64,000 nucleotides of DNA, from assembly GCF_021026315.1 (NCBI RefSeq), contig NZ_JAJNCX010000009.1:124001-188000 (forward strand), given 5' to 3'. The stretch is from Rhizobium sp. C4 (lineage in GTDB: Bacteria; Pseudomonadota; Alphaproteobacteria; Rhizobiales; Rhizobiaceae). The notes beneath the pieces were generated by a model. The model did not search any database. It worked only from the letters and a program-made list of their open reading frames with translations, and was not told the DNA's origin. Below are positions 41,490 through 49,875 of this stretch, one piece after another. A program made the translations under genes and the position numbers. Each line of letters starts with the position of its first letter. Position 1 is the first letter of the stretch.

Positions 41490-42134
41490 TCACATCGCGA
41501 TGTAGCGGTCGCGCCGGTGGTTGATGGCAAGCACCATATTCAGCACCACGGCCCCGATGATCGAGCAGATGATGATGTAGGGCGTGGCGATGAAGAACGC
41601 GAAGAACAGCACGCAGCAATCGAAACCGAGCTGCACCAGTCCTGCCTTCCAGCCCAGCTTCTCCTGCAGATAGAGCGCCAGCACGCCGAAGCCGCCAAGG
41701 CTGGCGCGATGGCGAAACAGCGCCAGCATGGCCGTGCCGACCAGAAGCCCGCCGAAGAGAGCGCCCGCCAGCGGATCGATTTGGCCGATGGGAATGAGCT
41801 TGGGGAGCACGATGGAGAGGGTCGAGGTTGCGGCAACCGTCGCAAATGTCTTCAGCGTGAAGGCCCATCCGAGCCGCGTCCAGGCGAGATAATAGAAGGG
41901 CAGGTTGACGACGAAGAACACCACGCCAAACGAATAGCCGGTCGCATAATGCAGCAGGAAGGCGACGCCCGCGGTGCCGCCCGTCAGCAGGCCGGCAGAC
42001 GAGAGCAGCAGCACGCCGAGCGAGGCAAGCATGGCGCCGGAGGCAACCCCTTGCGCGTCTTCCAGCAGGGAGTGCTTGTCGCTGGTCGATTTCAGATAGT
42101 CGGAAAAGGTCTTGCCGGGGGCTGCCGTGTTCAT
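41490..42134 (-). CDS. YitT-family membrane protein (copy 1)
   Basis: A 214-residue, five- to six-helix membrane protein. The pattern HSLLEDAQGVASGAMLASLG, LLTGGTAGVAFLLHYATGYS, FGVVFFVVNLPFYYLAW and FRHRASLGGFGVLALYLQ identifies the YitT/DUF161-type family. The end YIIICSIIGAVVLNMVLAIN is also shared. The transported substrate is unknown. It is preceded at 22 bp by a paralogue with the same blocks, so the two arose by tandem duplication and are probably co-transcribed. Confidence 0.85.
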   Translation of the reverse strand: MNTAAPGKTFSDYLKSTSDKHSLLEDAQGVASGAMLASLGVLLLSSAGLLTGGTAGVAFLLHYATGYSFGVVFFVVNLPFYYLAWTRLGWAFTLKTFATVAATSTLSIVLPKLIPIGQIDPLAGALFGGLLVGTAMLALFRHRASLGGFGVLALYLQEKLGWKAGLVQLGFDCCVLFFAFFIATPYIIICSIIGAVVLNMVLAINHRRDRYIAM

Positions 42135-42156
42135 CCGTGGTCCGCTCGTTATCCGC

Positions 42157-42795
42157 CTACCGGAGCACGCTGTAGCGGTCGGAGCGGTGGTTCACCATCA
42201 CGAAGACATTCAATATGACGGCGCCGAGCACCGAGGCAAGGACGATCGGGATCGGTGCGGCCAGAAAGGCGAAGGCCAGAACGATCGTGTCAAAGGCCAT
42301 CTGCACCTGACCGGCGCGAAACCGCGTGCGATCCTGCACATAGACCGCCAGAATGCCGATGCCGCCGAGGCTGGCGCGATGCCGGTAAAGCGCCAGCAGA
42401 CCGAAGCCGAGAAGCAGGCCGCCGATGAGGGCTGCCCAGACCGGGTTGATCTCGCCGATGGTGAGATAGCGGCTCTGCACGTCGACAAGCGCCGAGGTGA
42501 TGGCCACCGCCGCAAAGCTTTTCAGCGTGAAGGCAAGCCCCATGCGCAGGAACGAAAGAACGTAAAAGGGCAGGTTGACGAGAAAAAAGAGGAGGCCGAA
42601 CGAGAGGCCGGATGCGTAATGCATGAGGAAGGCAGCGCCCGCCATGCCGCTTGTGACGAGATGCGCCTTGCCCATGAAGAAGAGACCCAGCGAGGCAATC
42701 AGCGCGCCGGCAAGAATGCCCTGCGCATCTTCAAAAAGGGAATGCCGGTCCGGGCGGCCGCTCAAATGCGAAAACACATCGGAAATATTCGCCAT
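42157..42795 (-). CDS. YitT-family membrane protein (copy 2)
   Basis: A 212-residue paralogue of the downstream gene. Aligned blocks are HSLFEDAQGILAGALIASLG, LVTSGMAGAAFLMHYASG, FFLVNLPFYVLSFLRMGLAFTL and YRHRASLGGIGILAVYVQ. The ATG after GGAGAGCGGC was chosen. The open frame further upstream is featureless. Function is unknown. Confidence 0.85.
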   Translation of the reverse strand: MANISDVFSHLSGRPDRHSLFEDAQGILAGALIASLGLFFMGKAHLVTSGMAGAAFLMHYASGLSFGLLFFLVNLPFYVLSFLRMGLAFTLKSFAAVAITSALVDVQSRYLTIGEINPVWAALIGGLLLGFGLLALYRHRASLGGIGILAVYVQDRTRFRAGQVQMAFDTIVLAFAFLAAPIPIVLASVLGAVILNVFVMVNHRSDRYSVLR

Positions 42796-42917
42796 GCCGC
42801 TCTCCAGCAAAAAACAAAAGCCGTTCCTCCCGAGCGTGATTGTCTCAAATGGCGGAATTTTCGCAATAAAAATATGTAAGCATTGCTGACCTATTTCGAT
42901 GCTGCGGCGCAATAAAA

Positions 42918-43865
42918 TTACGCGGCCGGGCGCTTTTCGGCAATGAACAGAATCCCGTTCACCGGCACCCCGCCATCCATGCGAATGACGAGTTTTTCCG
43001 ACCCGAGCAGAGTAAAGCCGTGCGCGGCGAGAAGCCGCTCGATATAGGCCGGTGAATGGGCATAGCGCAGCGACGGCTGCAGGCGAAAATCGTCGCGTGC
43101 GTCCATCAGATGCTCGACTGAAAAGGCAACGTGCCCGCCATCGGCAAGAAGCGCTGCGGACAGCGCCAGGACCGGCTCAAGATCGCCGAGATACATGAGC
43201 ACATCGGCCGCCGCGACCAGATCGGCGCGGCCGGCGGCAAGCTCCGGCCCGATCAGCCGCGCCTCGCGAGGCCCCAGCGAAAGATCGGCCTGATCCAGAT
43301 GGTGGTAAATCCCCTTGTCCTCAGCTTTCGCCAGCATGTTGGCGGAGAGGTCATAGCCTTCCAGATGCTCGACGCGACCGCTGAGTTCGACCCCCATCAG
43401 CCCCGTACCGCAGCCGAGATCGATGGCGCGGGCGTAAATTGCGCGGCCCTTGTCCGCAATCAGCGCCGCCAGCCGGCCGGGCACCTTGTAGTCCAGCTTC
43501 TCGACCAGCGCCGTCTCGAAGCGGTCGGCATAATCATCGAAAAGCTGCTCGACATAGGCGACCGGCGGCGTTGCCGGCTGCGCCCGGTCGCCGAGGATGG
43601 AAAGCTTGAGCCCCGCGCCGAAAATATCGTCCTTCGAAAGCGTGAGAACCTGTCGATAGGCCGCTATGGCCGGCTCCTTGAGACCCGCCTTTTCGCGATA
43701 GTCACCGAGCAGAAACCAGCCGGCCGCCCAGCCGGGCGCAAGCTCCAGCGCCTGTTCCATCAGCTCGGCTGCTGCTTCCATGTCGCCACCGGAAGCCAGC
43801 ATTCGGGCATAGTCGGCGCGCCGGTCGGCGATGAGGTCGCCGGAGGTGAGGTCGATCGCAGTCAT
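42918..43865 (-). CDS. TPR-containing class I SAM-dependent methyltransferase
   Basis: A 315-residue protein. N-terminal tetratricopeptide-like helices (LASGGDMEAAAELMEQALEL, WFLLGDYREKAGLKEPAIAA, about residues 20-95) precede a Rossmann methyltransferase domain with YVEQLFDDYADRFETALVEKL, the SAM motif AIDLGCGTGLMGVELSG and LVAAADVLMYLGDL. This layout matches a family of predicted trans-aconitate/biotin-type methyltransferases, but the substrate is unknown. The start was placed at the ATG of MTAIDLTSGD. An ATG 18 codons upstream has no ribosome site. Confidence 0.85.
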   Translation of the reverse strand: MTAIDLTSGDLIADRRADYARMLASGGDMEAAAELMEQALELAPGWAAGWFLLGDYREKAGLKEPAIAAYRQVLTLSKDDIFGAGLKLSILGDRAQPATPPVAYVEQLFDDYADRFETALVEKLDYKVPGRLAALIADKGRAIYARAIDLGCGTGLMGVELSGRVEHLEGYDLSANMLAKAEDKGIYHHLDQADLSLGPREARLIGPELAAGRADLVAAADVLMYLGDLEPVLALSAALLADGGHVAFSVEHLMDARDDFRLQPSLRYAHSPAYIERLLAAHGFTLLGSEKLVIRMDGGVPVNGILFIAEKRPAA

Positions 43866-44027
43866 GTCGGGTGTTTTTCCGGTTGCGGTTGCGCGCAATA
43901 TTGCCTTCGGAGGCGCCATTTCAAGCGAATTTTACGCTGCCTCTTGCCCGCGCCATGATTCGGACCCTATCTCTGGTCTAAAGCGCTGCGAAAGCGGCGT
44001 CGGACCGTTGAGAAGGAGCGAAGCGAG

Positions 44028-44294
44028 ATGAGCGAATCCATGAACCGGATGTTGGGAGACAGCCCCGGCCGTCTCATCGTCAAGCTGGTCGTCGTCTCCG
44101 TCATTGTCGGCTTCGTCATGCGCTCCTTCGGCTGGTATCCGATGGATATCCTGCACTGGATCCGCGATTTCCTCTCCAATCTCTGGCACACGGGCTTCCG
44201 TGCCTTTGGCGAGGTCGGCAACTATTTCCTCCTCGGCGCGGTTGTCGTCATCCCTGCCTTCATCATCCTGCGCCTGATGAGCTACCGCCGCTGA
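44028..44294 (+). CDS. DUF6460-type small membrane protein
   Basis: An 88-residue protein with two predicted membrane helices (LIVKLVVVSVIVGFVMRSFG and YFLLGAVVVIPAFIILRLMS) joined by an amphipathic stretch DILHWIRDFLSNLWHTGFRA. The pattern fits small integral membrane proteins conserved in Rhizobiales (DUF6460-like). GAAGGAGCGAAGCGAG gives a good ribosome site. The stop overlaps the next start by one base (TGATG), so it is coupled to the CAP-domain lipoprotein gene. Confidence 0.8.
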   Translation: MSESMNRMLGDSPGRLIVKLVVVSVIVGFVMRSFGWYPMDILHWIRDFLSNLWHTGFRAFGEVGNYFLLGAVVVIPAFIILRLMSYRR

Positions 44295-44797
44295 TGCCCG
44301 CCAACAGTCTTGATCTTCCCTTGCTCACCCGCCGCGCAGCACTGGCCGGCCTCGGCCTGACGCTGCTGTCCGGCTGCACAACCGTCAGCGTTCTCGAGCC
44401 CGAGCCCGGTAATTCCAACGATCACACCAAAGCGGTGCTGCCGCTGATCAACAAGCTGCGCGCGTCAAAGAAACTTCCGCCGCTGGTGGCCGACAAGGCC
44501 GCGACTGCCGCCGCCGTCGACCAGGCGAACCGTATGGCCAAGGCCGGCGAGATGAGCCACGAGCTGAAATCCGAAGACGATTTCACCTCGCGCATGAACC
44601 GCATGGGCGTGCGCCTCCAGGCGGCGGAGAATATCGCGACCGGCCAGGATACGGCGGAGCGCGCCTTTCAGGCCTGGGTCCATTCGCCCAAGCACCTGAA
44701 GAACATGCTCGGCCCCTACAAGGGCCTCGGCGTTGCGGTTTCGCAAAATAGCGCTTCCGATAACCGGCCGTTCTGGTCCATGGTTCTGTCGAACTAA
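44294..44797 (+). CDS. CAP/SCP-domain lipoprotein
   Basis: A 167-residue protein with a lipoprotein signal: twin-arginine-like TRRAALAGLGLTLLSGC with the lipobox cysteine at 28. The CAP domain follows with KAVLPLINKLRASKKLPPL, AAAVDQANRMAKAGEMSHEL, the GVRLQAAENIATGQD motif (E-N) and AFQAWVHSPKHLKNMLGPY (W-x-x-S-x-x-H). Bacterial CAP lipoproteins sit in the envelope and have no settled activity. It is translationally coupled to the upstream DUF6460-like gene. Confidence 0.92.
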   Translation: MPANSLDLPLLTRRAALAGLGLTLLSGCTTVSVLEPEPGNSNDHTKAVLPLINKLRASKKLPPLVADKAATAAAVDQANRMAKAGEMSHELKSEDDFTSRMNRMGVRLQAAENIATGQDTAERAFQAWVHSPKHLKNMLGPYKGLGVAVSQNSASDNRPFWSMVLSN

Positions 44798-44811
44798 GCG
44801 ATTCCGGGTTC

Positions 44812-44847
44812 GGTCCGGGGTCGCAAGAAACGCGACCCCGCCGGACC
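44812..44847 (+). terminator. large hairpin ending 4 bp before the MATE start codon
   Basis: GGTCC and GGACC form the outer helix, and GGGGTCGC pairs with GCGACCCC inside, with a three-base bulge on the 3' side. TTTC follows. It could end the CAP transcript, but it also occupies the place where the ribosome site of the next gene should be. Confidence 0.55.
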
Positions 44848-44851
44848 TTTC

Positions 44852-46186
44852 ATGAATATCGCCACGCAAGACCGCTCCTTCCGCGTCACCCATCGCCTTG
44901 TTCTTTCGATCGCCGTGCCGATGACGCTCGGCTTCGTCTCGACCCCGCTTCTGGGGCTGACGGATACGGCCGTGGTCGGGCAGACGGGCGTTGCGGCCGA
45001 TCTTGCCGGCATCGGCATTGCGGCCGTGCTCTTCGATTTTCTCTTCTCCTTCACCGGCTTTTTCCGTACCTCGACCACGGCGTTGACCGCGCAGGCCTAT
45101 GGGCGCATGGATGAGGCGGAAGAGCGCGCCGTCTTCTTCCGCGCCGCCGGCACCAGCCTTGTTGCCGGCTTCCTGCTGCTGGCGCTCGCTTCGCCGATCC
45201 TCGCCGCCGGTCTTGCCATCCTGTCGCCGGAACCCGCAGCCGCGACGGTTGCCGCGACCTATTTCGCCATCCGCATCCTCTCGGCGCCGGCGCGCCTCAT
45301 CAACGACTGTCTTCTCGGCTTCGTGCTCGGCCGGGGCCGGGCCGGCGTCGGCCTCTTCCTGCAGACGCTTCTGAACGGCATCAACATCGCGCTCTCCATC
45401 ACGCTGGGCCTGTGGTTCGGCTATGGCGTTTCGGGCGTTGCCTGGGCGACATTCACGGCGGAAGTGGTCACGGCGCTGGCGGGCCTCGCCTTCGCCTTTT
45501 CCGGCTTCCGCAAGGTCAGCACCGGCACCGACTGGCGCGCCGTCTTCGCGCTCGACAAGCTGAAATCGCTCTTCGCGGTCAATCGCGACATCATGATCCG
45601 CACGCTGCTCCTGACCGGCTCCTTCCTCATCATGGCCCGCATCGGCGCGGAACTCGGCACGGTGACGCTCGCCGCCAACGGCATCCTCATGAATTTCTTC
45701 ATGGTCACGGCCTTCTTCCTCGACGGCATGGCGGCCGCCGCCGAACAGATCTGCGGCCGCTCGCTCGGTGCCGGCGACCGGCAGGCCTTTCGCGATGCCG
45801 TGCGGCTCACGCTCGTCTGGTCGCTCGGCCTTTCGGCGCTTCTCGCGGTCGCCACCATGCTCGTCGGCAATCAGGTCGTCGCCTTCCTCACCAGCGCGGC
45901 GGATGTCCGCGCCGAGGCCGGGCTCTACCTTGTCTGGATGGCGCTGACGGCGCTGACCGGCGCGCTCGCCTTCCAGATGGATGGCGTCTTCATGGGCACC
46001 GCCTGGACGGCGGAAATGCGCAACATGATGATCCTGTCGTTTATCGCCTATCTCGCCGCCGTTTTCACACTGCCGCAATGGTTCGGCAATCACGGCCTCT
46101 GGGCAGCCCTCAACCTTTTCCTCCTCATGCGCGGCCTCACGCTCGCCGCGATCCTGCCAGGCAAGATGAGGAAGATGTTCGGGTGA
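44852..46186 (+). CDS. MATE-family efflux transporter (DinF-like)
   Basis: A 444-residue protein with twelve membrane segments. LSIAVPMTLGFVSTPLLGLT begins the MATE fold, followed by DTAVVGQTG, FGFFRTSTTALTAQAYG-like positions, the second-half repeat GSFLIMARIGAELGTVTLAA and LDGMAAAAEQICGRSLGAGD. The D-T-A-V-V-G and A-E-Q motifs are characteristic of the DinF branch. Such proteins export cationic compounds using Na+ or H+. No ribosome site is visible, because a stable hairpin ends four bases before the ATG. Confidence 0.92.
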   Translation: MNIATQDRSFRVTHRLVLSIAVPMTLGFVSTPLLGLTDTAVVGQTGVAADLAGIGIAAVLFDFLFSFTGFFRTSTTALTAQAYGRMDEAEERAVFFRAAGTSLVAGFLLLALASPILAAGLAILSPEPAAATVAATYFAIRILSAPARLINDCLLGFVLGRGRAGVGLFLQTLLNGINIALSITLGLWFGYGVSGVAWATFTAEVVTALAGLAFAFSGFRKVSTGTDWRAVFALDKLKSLFAVNRDIMIRTLLLTGSFLIMARIGAELGTVTLAANGILMNFFMVTAFFLDGMAAAAEQICGRSLGAGDRQAFRDAVRLTLVWSLGLSALLAVATMLVGNQVVAFLTSAADVRAEAGLYLVWMALTALTGALAFQMDGVFMGTAWTAEMRNMMILSFIAYLAAVFTLPQWFGNHGLWAALNLFLLMRGLTLAAILPGKMRKMFG

Positions 46187-46190
46187 TTTT

Positions 46191-46370
46191 CTCCTCTCCC
46201 CTTGTGGGAGAGGAAGCGATTTCAACATCTTAGCCAAAGGCTAAGTGTTAGAAATCGCAGGTGAGGGGTTTGGGTTTGGCGCGGACAGCAATTCACCCCT
46301 CACCAAGCCTGCCAAGCCAATCGCCTGCGGCTCTTGGGGCAGGCTATCCTCTCCCACAAGGGGAGAGGAG
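46191..46370. repeat. 180-bp intergenic palindromic element with 24-bp terminal inverted repeats
   Basis: The first 24 bases (CTCCTCTCCCC...GAGAGGA, 46191-46214) are an exact inverted copy of 46347-46370, and each end also folds on itself (CTCTCCC/GGGAGAG). Inside lies the same stem seen at 21061-21243: GCGATTTC/GAAATCGC enclosing TTAGCC-aaa-GGCTAA. No target-site duplication is evident. It fills the gap between convergent MATE and pyrD genes and looks like a rhizobial mosaic repeat or a MITE-like remnant. Confidence 0.8.
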
Positions 46371-46374
46371 GGCC

Positions 46375-47466
46375 TCAAGCCAGAGGCTGGTTCGCCCAAT
46401 GCGCGACGCGGCTGTCGCGAAGCTCGCGGATAGAGCCCAGCTTTTCCTTGTCGCAAAGCGCCGAAAGGCCCTTGACGATGCGGGCCGCCAGTTCCGGTCC
46501 CTCATAGACCATGCAGGAATAAAGCTGCACGAGGTCAGCCCCGGCGCGGATCTTTTCCGCCGCCGTCTCTGCCGATTCCACGCCGCCGGCACCGATCAGC
46601 GGGAAATCCTTGCCGACGCGCTGGCGCATCTTGGCAAGCACGGTGGTGGAGAGCGCAAAGAGCGGTCGTCCTGACAGCCCTCCGGCTTCGCCCGCCTGCC
46701 GCTGGTCCGTGAGACCCTTGCGGCCGATCGTCGTGTTGGAGACGATCAGCCCGTCGAGCCCGCGCTTCAGCGACACCTCGGCAATATCGTCCAGCCCGCC
46801 CTCGCTCATATCCGGCGCGATCTTCAGGAAGACCGGCACTTTCGCGCCGCCGGCCTTCGCGGCTTCCTCGTCGCGTGCTGCCAGTACGGCGGTCAGCAGC
46901 GCATCCAGGCTTTCGCGGTCCTGCAGGTTGCGCAGGCCCGGCGTATTGGGGGAGGAGACATTGGCGGTGAAATAGCGTGCGACCGAATAAAAGCTGCGAA
47001 TGCCCGCCACATAGTCGGCGATGCGATCCTCGCTATCCTTGTTCGCGCCGATATTGACGCCGACCATCAGCGTCTTCGGCAGCCGCTTCAGCCGCTCGAA
47101 TGCGGCGGCATGGCCTTCATTGTTGAAACCCATCCGGTTGATCACGGCGCGGTCGGAGACGAGCCGGAACAGGCGCGGCTTCGGATTGCCCGCTTGCGGA
47201 CGCGGCGTCAGCGTGCCGACCTCGGCAAAGCCGAAGCCGAGACGCACAAGCTCGGCCGGCACTTCGGCATTCTTGTCATAGCCCGCCGCCATGCCGAGCG
47301 GATTGTCGAAGGAAAGCCCTGCAATCACCTGGCTGAGCCTCGCATCGAGGGCAACCCGGCAGGCGGGGAGCAGGCCGGTCTTCAGGGCCGCAACGGAAAG
47401 ACCATGCGCCGTTTCCGGGTCAAGGGTGAAGAGCGCCTGCTGGCCGAGACGGGAAAGAAAGCTCAT
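46375..47466 (-). CDS. pyrD: dihydroorotate dehydrogenase (quinone), class 2
   Basis: A 363-residue membrane-associated flavoenzyme oxidising dihydroorotate with ubiquinone in pyrimidine synthesis. Class 2 features are the N-terminal amphipathic extension (LFTLDPETAHGLSVAALKTG), GMAAGYDKNAEV, GTLTPRPQAGNPKPRLFRL, NRMGFNNEG, catalytic serine in NVSSPNTPGLRNLQ, VFLKIAPDMSEGGL, SNTTIGRKGL and FMN-binding GAGGVESAETA. It overlaps the DUF952 gene by 4 bp (ATGA), forming a two-gene operon conserved in alphaproteobacteria. It ends 5 bp from the palindromic repeat. Confidence 0.96.
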   Translation of the reverse strand: MSFLSRLGQQALFTLDPETAHGLSVAALKTGLLPACRVALDARLSQVIAGLSFDNPLGMAAGYDKNAEVPAELVRLGFGFAEVGTLTPRPQAGNPKPRLFRLVSDRAVINRMGFNNEGHAAAFERLKRLPKTLMVGVNIGANKDSEDRIADYVAGIRSFYSVARYFTANVSSPNTPGLRNLQDRESLDALLTAVLAARDEEAAKAGGAKVPVFLKIAPDMSEGGLDDIAEVSLKRGLDGLIVSNTTIGRKGLTDQRQAGEAGGLSGRPLFALSTTVLAKMRQRVGKDFPLIGAGGVESAETAAEKIRAGADLVQLYSCMVYEGPELAARIVKGLSALCDKEKLGSIRELRDSRVAHWANQPLA

Positions 47467-47810
47467 GCCACGAACTCCGGGAAGATGTGCCTGCCATCCG
47501 CCCCCACCGGCAGCGGCTTTGCCCAGATGACGGCGGAAAGCGGGAGCGGACCGTAGAGATGCGGGAAGAGGGCGTTGTCGCGCGACGGCTCGAAGACCAG
47601 CGTCGCATCGAGCTTCGCCGTATCGGCCGCCACCAGCATCAGCCCCTCCTGGCCGGCGAAGTAAAGTTCAGCCGTCTTCACCGATTGCGCGGCGGTCGAA
47701 AGGTGGATGAACCCGTCGGCGAGATCGATCCCCGCACCTTCAAAAACGCCCTTTTCCTGAGCGGCCTGCCATATTTCGGAGGCGACGATCTTGTAGACTG
47801 CTTTTTCCAT
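47463..47810 (-). CDS. DUF952-family protein
   Basis: A 115-residue cytoplasmic protein of the DUF952 family, often annotated as a glutathione S-transferase-like domain. Motifs are VYKIVASEIWQAAQEKG, GIDLADGFIHLSTAAQSVKT (the family's D-G-F-I-H-x-S core) and FPHLYGPLPLSAVIWAKPL. The role is unknown. Its stop overlaps pyrD, so it is the first gene of that operon. Confidence 0.9.
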   Translation of the reverse strand: MEKAVYKIVASEIWQAAQEKGVFEGAGIDLADGFIHLSTAAQSVKTAELYFAGQEGLMLVAADTAKLDATLVFEPSRDNALFPHLYGPLPLSAVIWAKPLPVGADGRHIFPEFVA

Positions 47811-47885
47811 GAGACGATGTCCGGGGCCGGGTTGCTTCAAAACCTCTTGGCGCGAAGCCGGCCGCAAACGCAAGGGGAGATTGAC

Positions 47886-48308
47886 ATGTCCAGCCGTTTT
47901 TTGCTCGCAGGCCTCATTACGTTGACACCTCTTTTCGCGCTCGCCGATGACGCGCCGGCAGGGCGCTACCAGCTGCAGCCGGTTGAAGGCGGCGTGGTGC
48001 GGCTCGATACGGCAACCGGCGAGATGACGCTTTGCAAATCCGATGCCGGCAAGCTCACCTGTGCAGCTGCTGCCGCGACGCCTGCCGCCAGCGCGCCGGC
48101 GGCCTCCGATATCGCAGCGCTGAAAGCCCGCGTCGACGCGCTGGAACGCCAGGTGGCCAGCGGCAGCAAGGGCGCTGATCTGCCCACCGATGCGGAGGTC
48201 GACCGCAGCCTGTCGATCATGGAGAAGTTCATGCGCCGCTTCATGGGTATCGCCAAGGATCTGGATCAGGAAAACCATGGTGGCAGCGCTCTTCCGCAAA
48301 AGACCTGA
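47886..48308 (+). CDS. secreted hypothetical protein with short coiled coil
   Basis: A 140-residue exported protein. Signal peptide (MSSRFLLAGLITLTPLFALA) is followed by a small beta-rich motif GRYQLQPVEGGVVRLDTATG containing MTLCKSDAGKLTC. Next comes an Ala-rich linker, a short helix (AALKARVDALERQVASG) and a charged C-terminus. The QLQPVEGGVVRLDTATGEM pattern recurs in uncharacterised alphaproteobacterial periplasmic proteins. I do not know its function. GGGGAG before the ATG supports the start. It diverges from the DUF952-pyrD operon. Confidence 0.8.
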   Translation: MSSRFLLAGLITLTPLFALADDAPAGRYQLQPVEGGVVRLDTATGEMTLCKSDAGKLTCAAAAATPAASAPAASDIAALKARVDALERQVASGSKGADLPTDAEVDRSLSIMEKFMRRFMGIAKDLDQENHGGSALPQKT

Positions 48309-48395
48309 ACGTGTATATAATGGTTCTAAAATGGAGGGCCGGCCGGGGAGAGAGCGGTCGTACCAGCCAGAACCATGACCCGGGAGGGGTTGGGA

Positions 48396-49049
48396 ATGAC
48401 GTCAGCCTTGACGATCTTGATTGCGGATGATCATCCGCTCTTTCGCGGCGCGCTTCGGCAGGCGGTGTGCGGCATGCAGCCCGTGCCGCAAATCCTCGAA
48501 GCCGGCGATTTCGACAGTGCCCGCAAGGCGGCCTCCGAAAATCTCGACATCGACATGCTGCTTCTCGATCTCTCGATGCCCGGCATGAACGGGCTGACGG
48601 GCCTGATGTCGCTGCGCGCGGAATTTCCGGGCCTTGCGATCGTCGTCTGCTCTGCCAGCGAAGACCAGCAGACCATGCGACGCGTCTTCGAGCTGGGGGC
48701 CTCCGGCTTCATTCCCAAATCCTCCGGTGCGGAACAGATCCGCGATGCGGTGCGCAAGGTCGCCGAAGGCGGTATTGCCGAACCCGAGGGCTACGATCCG
48801 CGGGCGGGCGACGCGGATGCCGAAGTCACCGATCTCCTGAGCCGCCTGCAGACGCTTACGCCCCAGCAGGTGCGCGTGCTGAACATGTTGTCCGAAGGTC
48901 TGCTCAACAAGCAGATAGCCTATGAACTCGGTGTTTCCGAAGCCACGATCAAGGCGCATGTCTCGGCCGTTCTCCTGAAACTCAACGTCGACAGCCGCAC
49001 GCAGGCCGTCATCCAGCTCTCCAAGCTTGGACAGCTGCAGCCGGTCTGA
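48396..49049 (+). CDS. LuxR/NarL-family response regulator
   Basis: A 217-residue regulator. The receiver has IADDHPLFRGALRQAV, phosphoacceptor Asp58 (MLLLDLSMPGMNG), a C-S-A-S switch region and Lys in FIPKSSGAEQ. The C-terminal LuxR helix-turn-helix reads LTPQQVRVLNMLSEGLLNKQ and AYELGVSEATIKAHVSAVLL. The ATG behind GGGAGGGG was chosen over one seven codons upstream. No kinase gene is adjacent, so it is an orphan regulator. Confidence 0.92.
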   Translation: MTSALTILIADDHPLFRGALRQAVCGMQPVPQILEAGDFDSARKAASENLDIDMLLLDLSMPGMNGLTGLMSLRAEFPGLAIVVCSASEDQQTMRRVFELGASGFIPKSSGAEQIRDAVRKVAEGGIAEPEGYDPRAGDADAEVTDLLSRLQTLTPQQVRVLNMLSEGLLNKQIAYELGVSEATIKAHVSAVLLKLNVDSRTQAVIQLSKLGQLQPV

Positions 49050-49198
49050 CAGTTTGCGGCAGCGGGATGGGATTTTATTCCTTGCTCGCTTTACTCAAAC
49101 GCGCGGATTGGCTAAAGTCGCGGCAGGGCTTCTGAGGGCCTTGCGGTTCCTGGCGCATGAGACGCGCCAGGCGGCGCGACAATCGAGCGGCATGACCC

Positions 49199-49864
49199 AT
49201 GATATCACACGACGCGATCTGGGGCGCGATCGACGCCCTGGCGGAAAAATACGATCTCTCCGCATCCGGCCTTGCGCGCAAGGCGGGGCTCGATCCCACG
49301 TCGTTCAACAAATCCAAACGCCTCAGCCAGGACGGGCGCCTGCGCTGGCCCTCGACGGAATCGTTGTCCAAGGTGCTGGAGGCGACCGGCGCGACGCTCG
49401 ATGAGTTCATGGGGTTGCTCAATCCTGGCGGTTCTTTCAACGCCATGCCGGCGGGCCAGTTCCCGCCGCAGCAATCGGCAATCCCCCTCCTGGGCTTCGC
49501 GCAGGCCGGCGCCGGCGGCTTCTTCGATGATGGCGGCTTCCCGGCCGGTCAGGGCTGGGACGTCGTCGATTTTCCCGCCGCCCCCGATCGCAAGGCCGGC
49601 TGCTATGCGCTGGAAGTGCAGGGCGAAAGCATGATGCCGCTTTACCGCGATGGCGATGTGCTGATCGTCGAGCCCGGCGCGCAGGTGCGTCGCGGCGACC
49701 GCGTCGTCGTCAAGACGCGCGAGGGCGAGGTGATGGCCAAGGTCCTGCAGCGCCAGACCTCGCGCAATATCGAACTCATGTCGCTCAATCCCGATCATCC
49801 CAACCGCAGTTTCGATCTCGCCGAGATCGAATGGGTGGCGCGGATCATCTGGGCCAGCCAATAG
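49199..49864 (+). CDS. HTH and S24 (LexA-like) peptidase-domain transcriptional regulator
   Basis: A 221-residue protein. The N-terminal Cro/CI-like helix-turn-helix (LSASGLARKAGLDPTSFNKS, about 20-40) is followed by a linker and an S24 latent protease domain. The Ser/Lys dyad is intact: Ser144 in QGESMMPLYRDGD and Lys181 in EVMAKVL, a spacing of 37 as in LexA. An Ala-Gly pair (about 103-104, AQAGAGG) is a possible self-cleavage site. There are no phage genes nearby, so it is a chromosomal regulator, not a prophage repressor. RecA-stimulated cleavage is possible but unproven. Confidence 0.87.
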   Translation: MISHDAIWGAIDALAEKYDLSASGLARKAGLDPTSFNKSKRLSQDGRLRWPSTESLSKVLEATGATLDEFMGLLNPGGSFNAMPAGQFPPQQSAIPLLGFAQAGAGGFFDDGGFPAGQGWDVVDFPAAPDRKAGCYALEVQGESMMPLYRDGDVLIVEPGAQVRRGDRVVVKTREGEVMAKVLQRQTSRNIELMSLNPDHPNRSFDLAEIEWVARIIWASQ

Positions 49865-49875
49865 GAAAATTTGCC

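Noticed and set aside
49199-49864. Prophage repressor
   Set aside because: HTH plus S24 architecture fits, but there are no phage structural, integrase or att features anywhere in the window.
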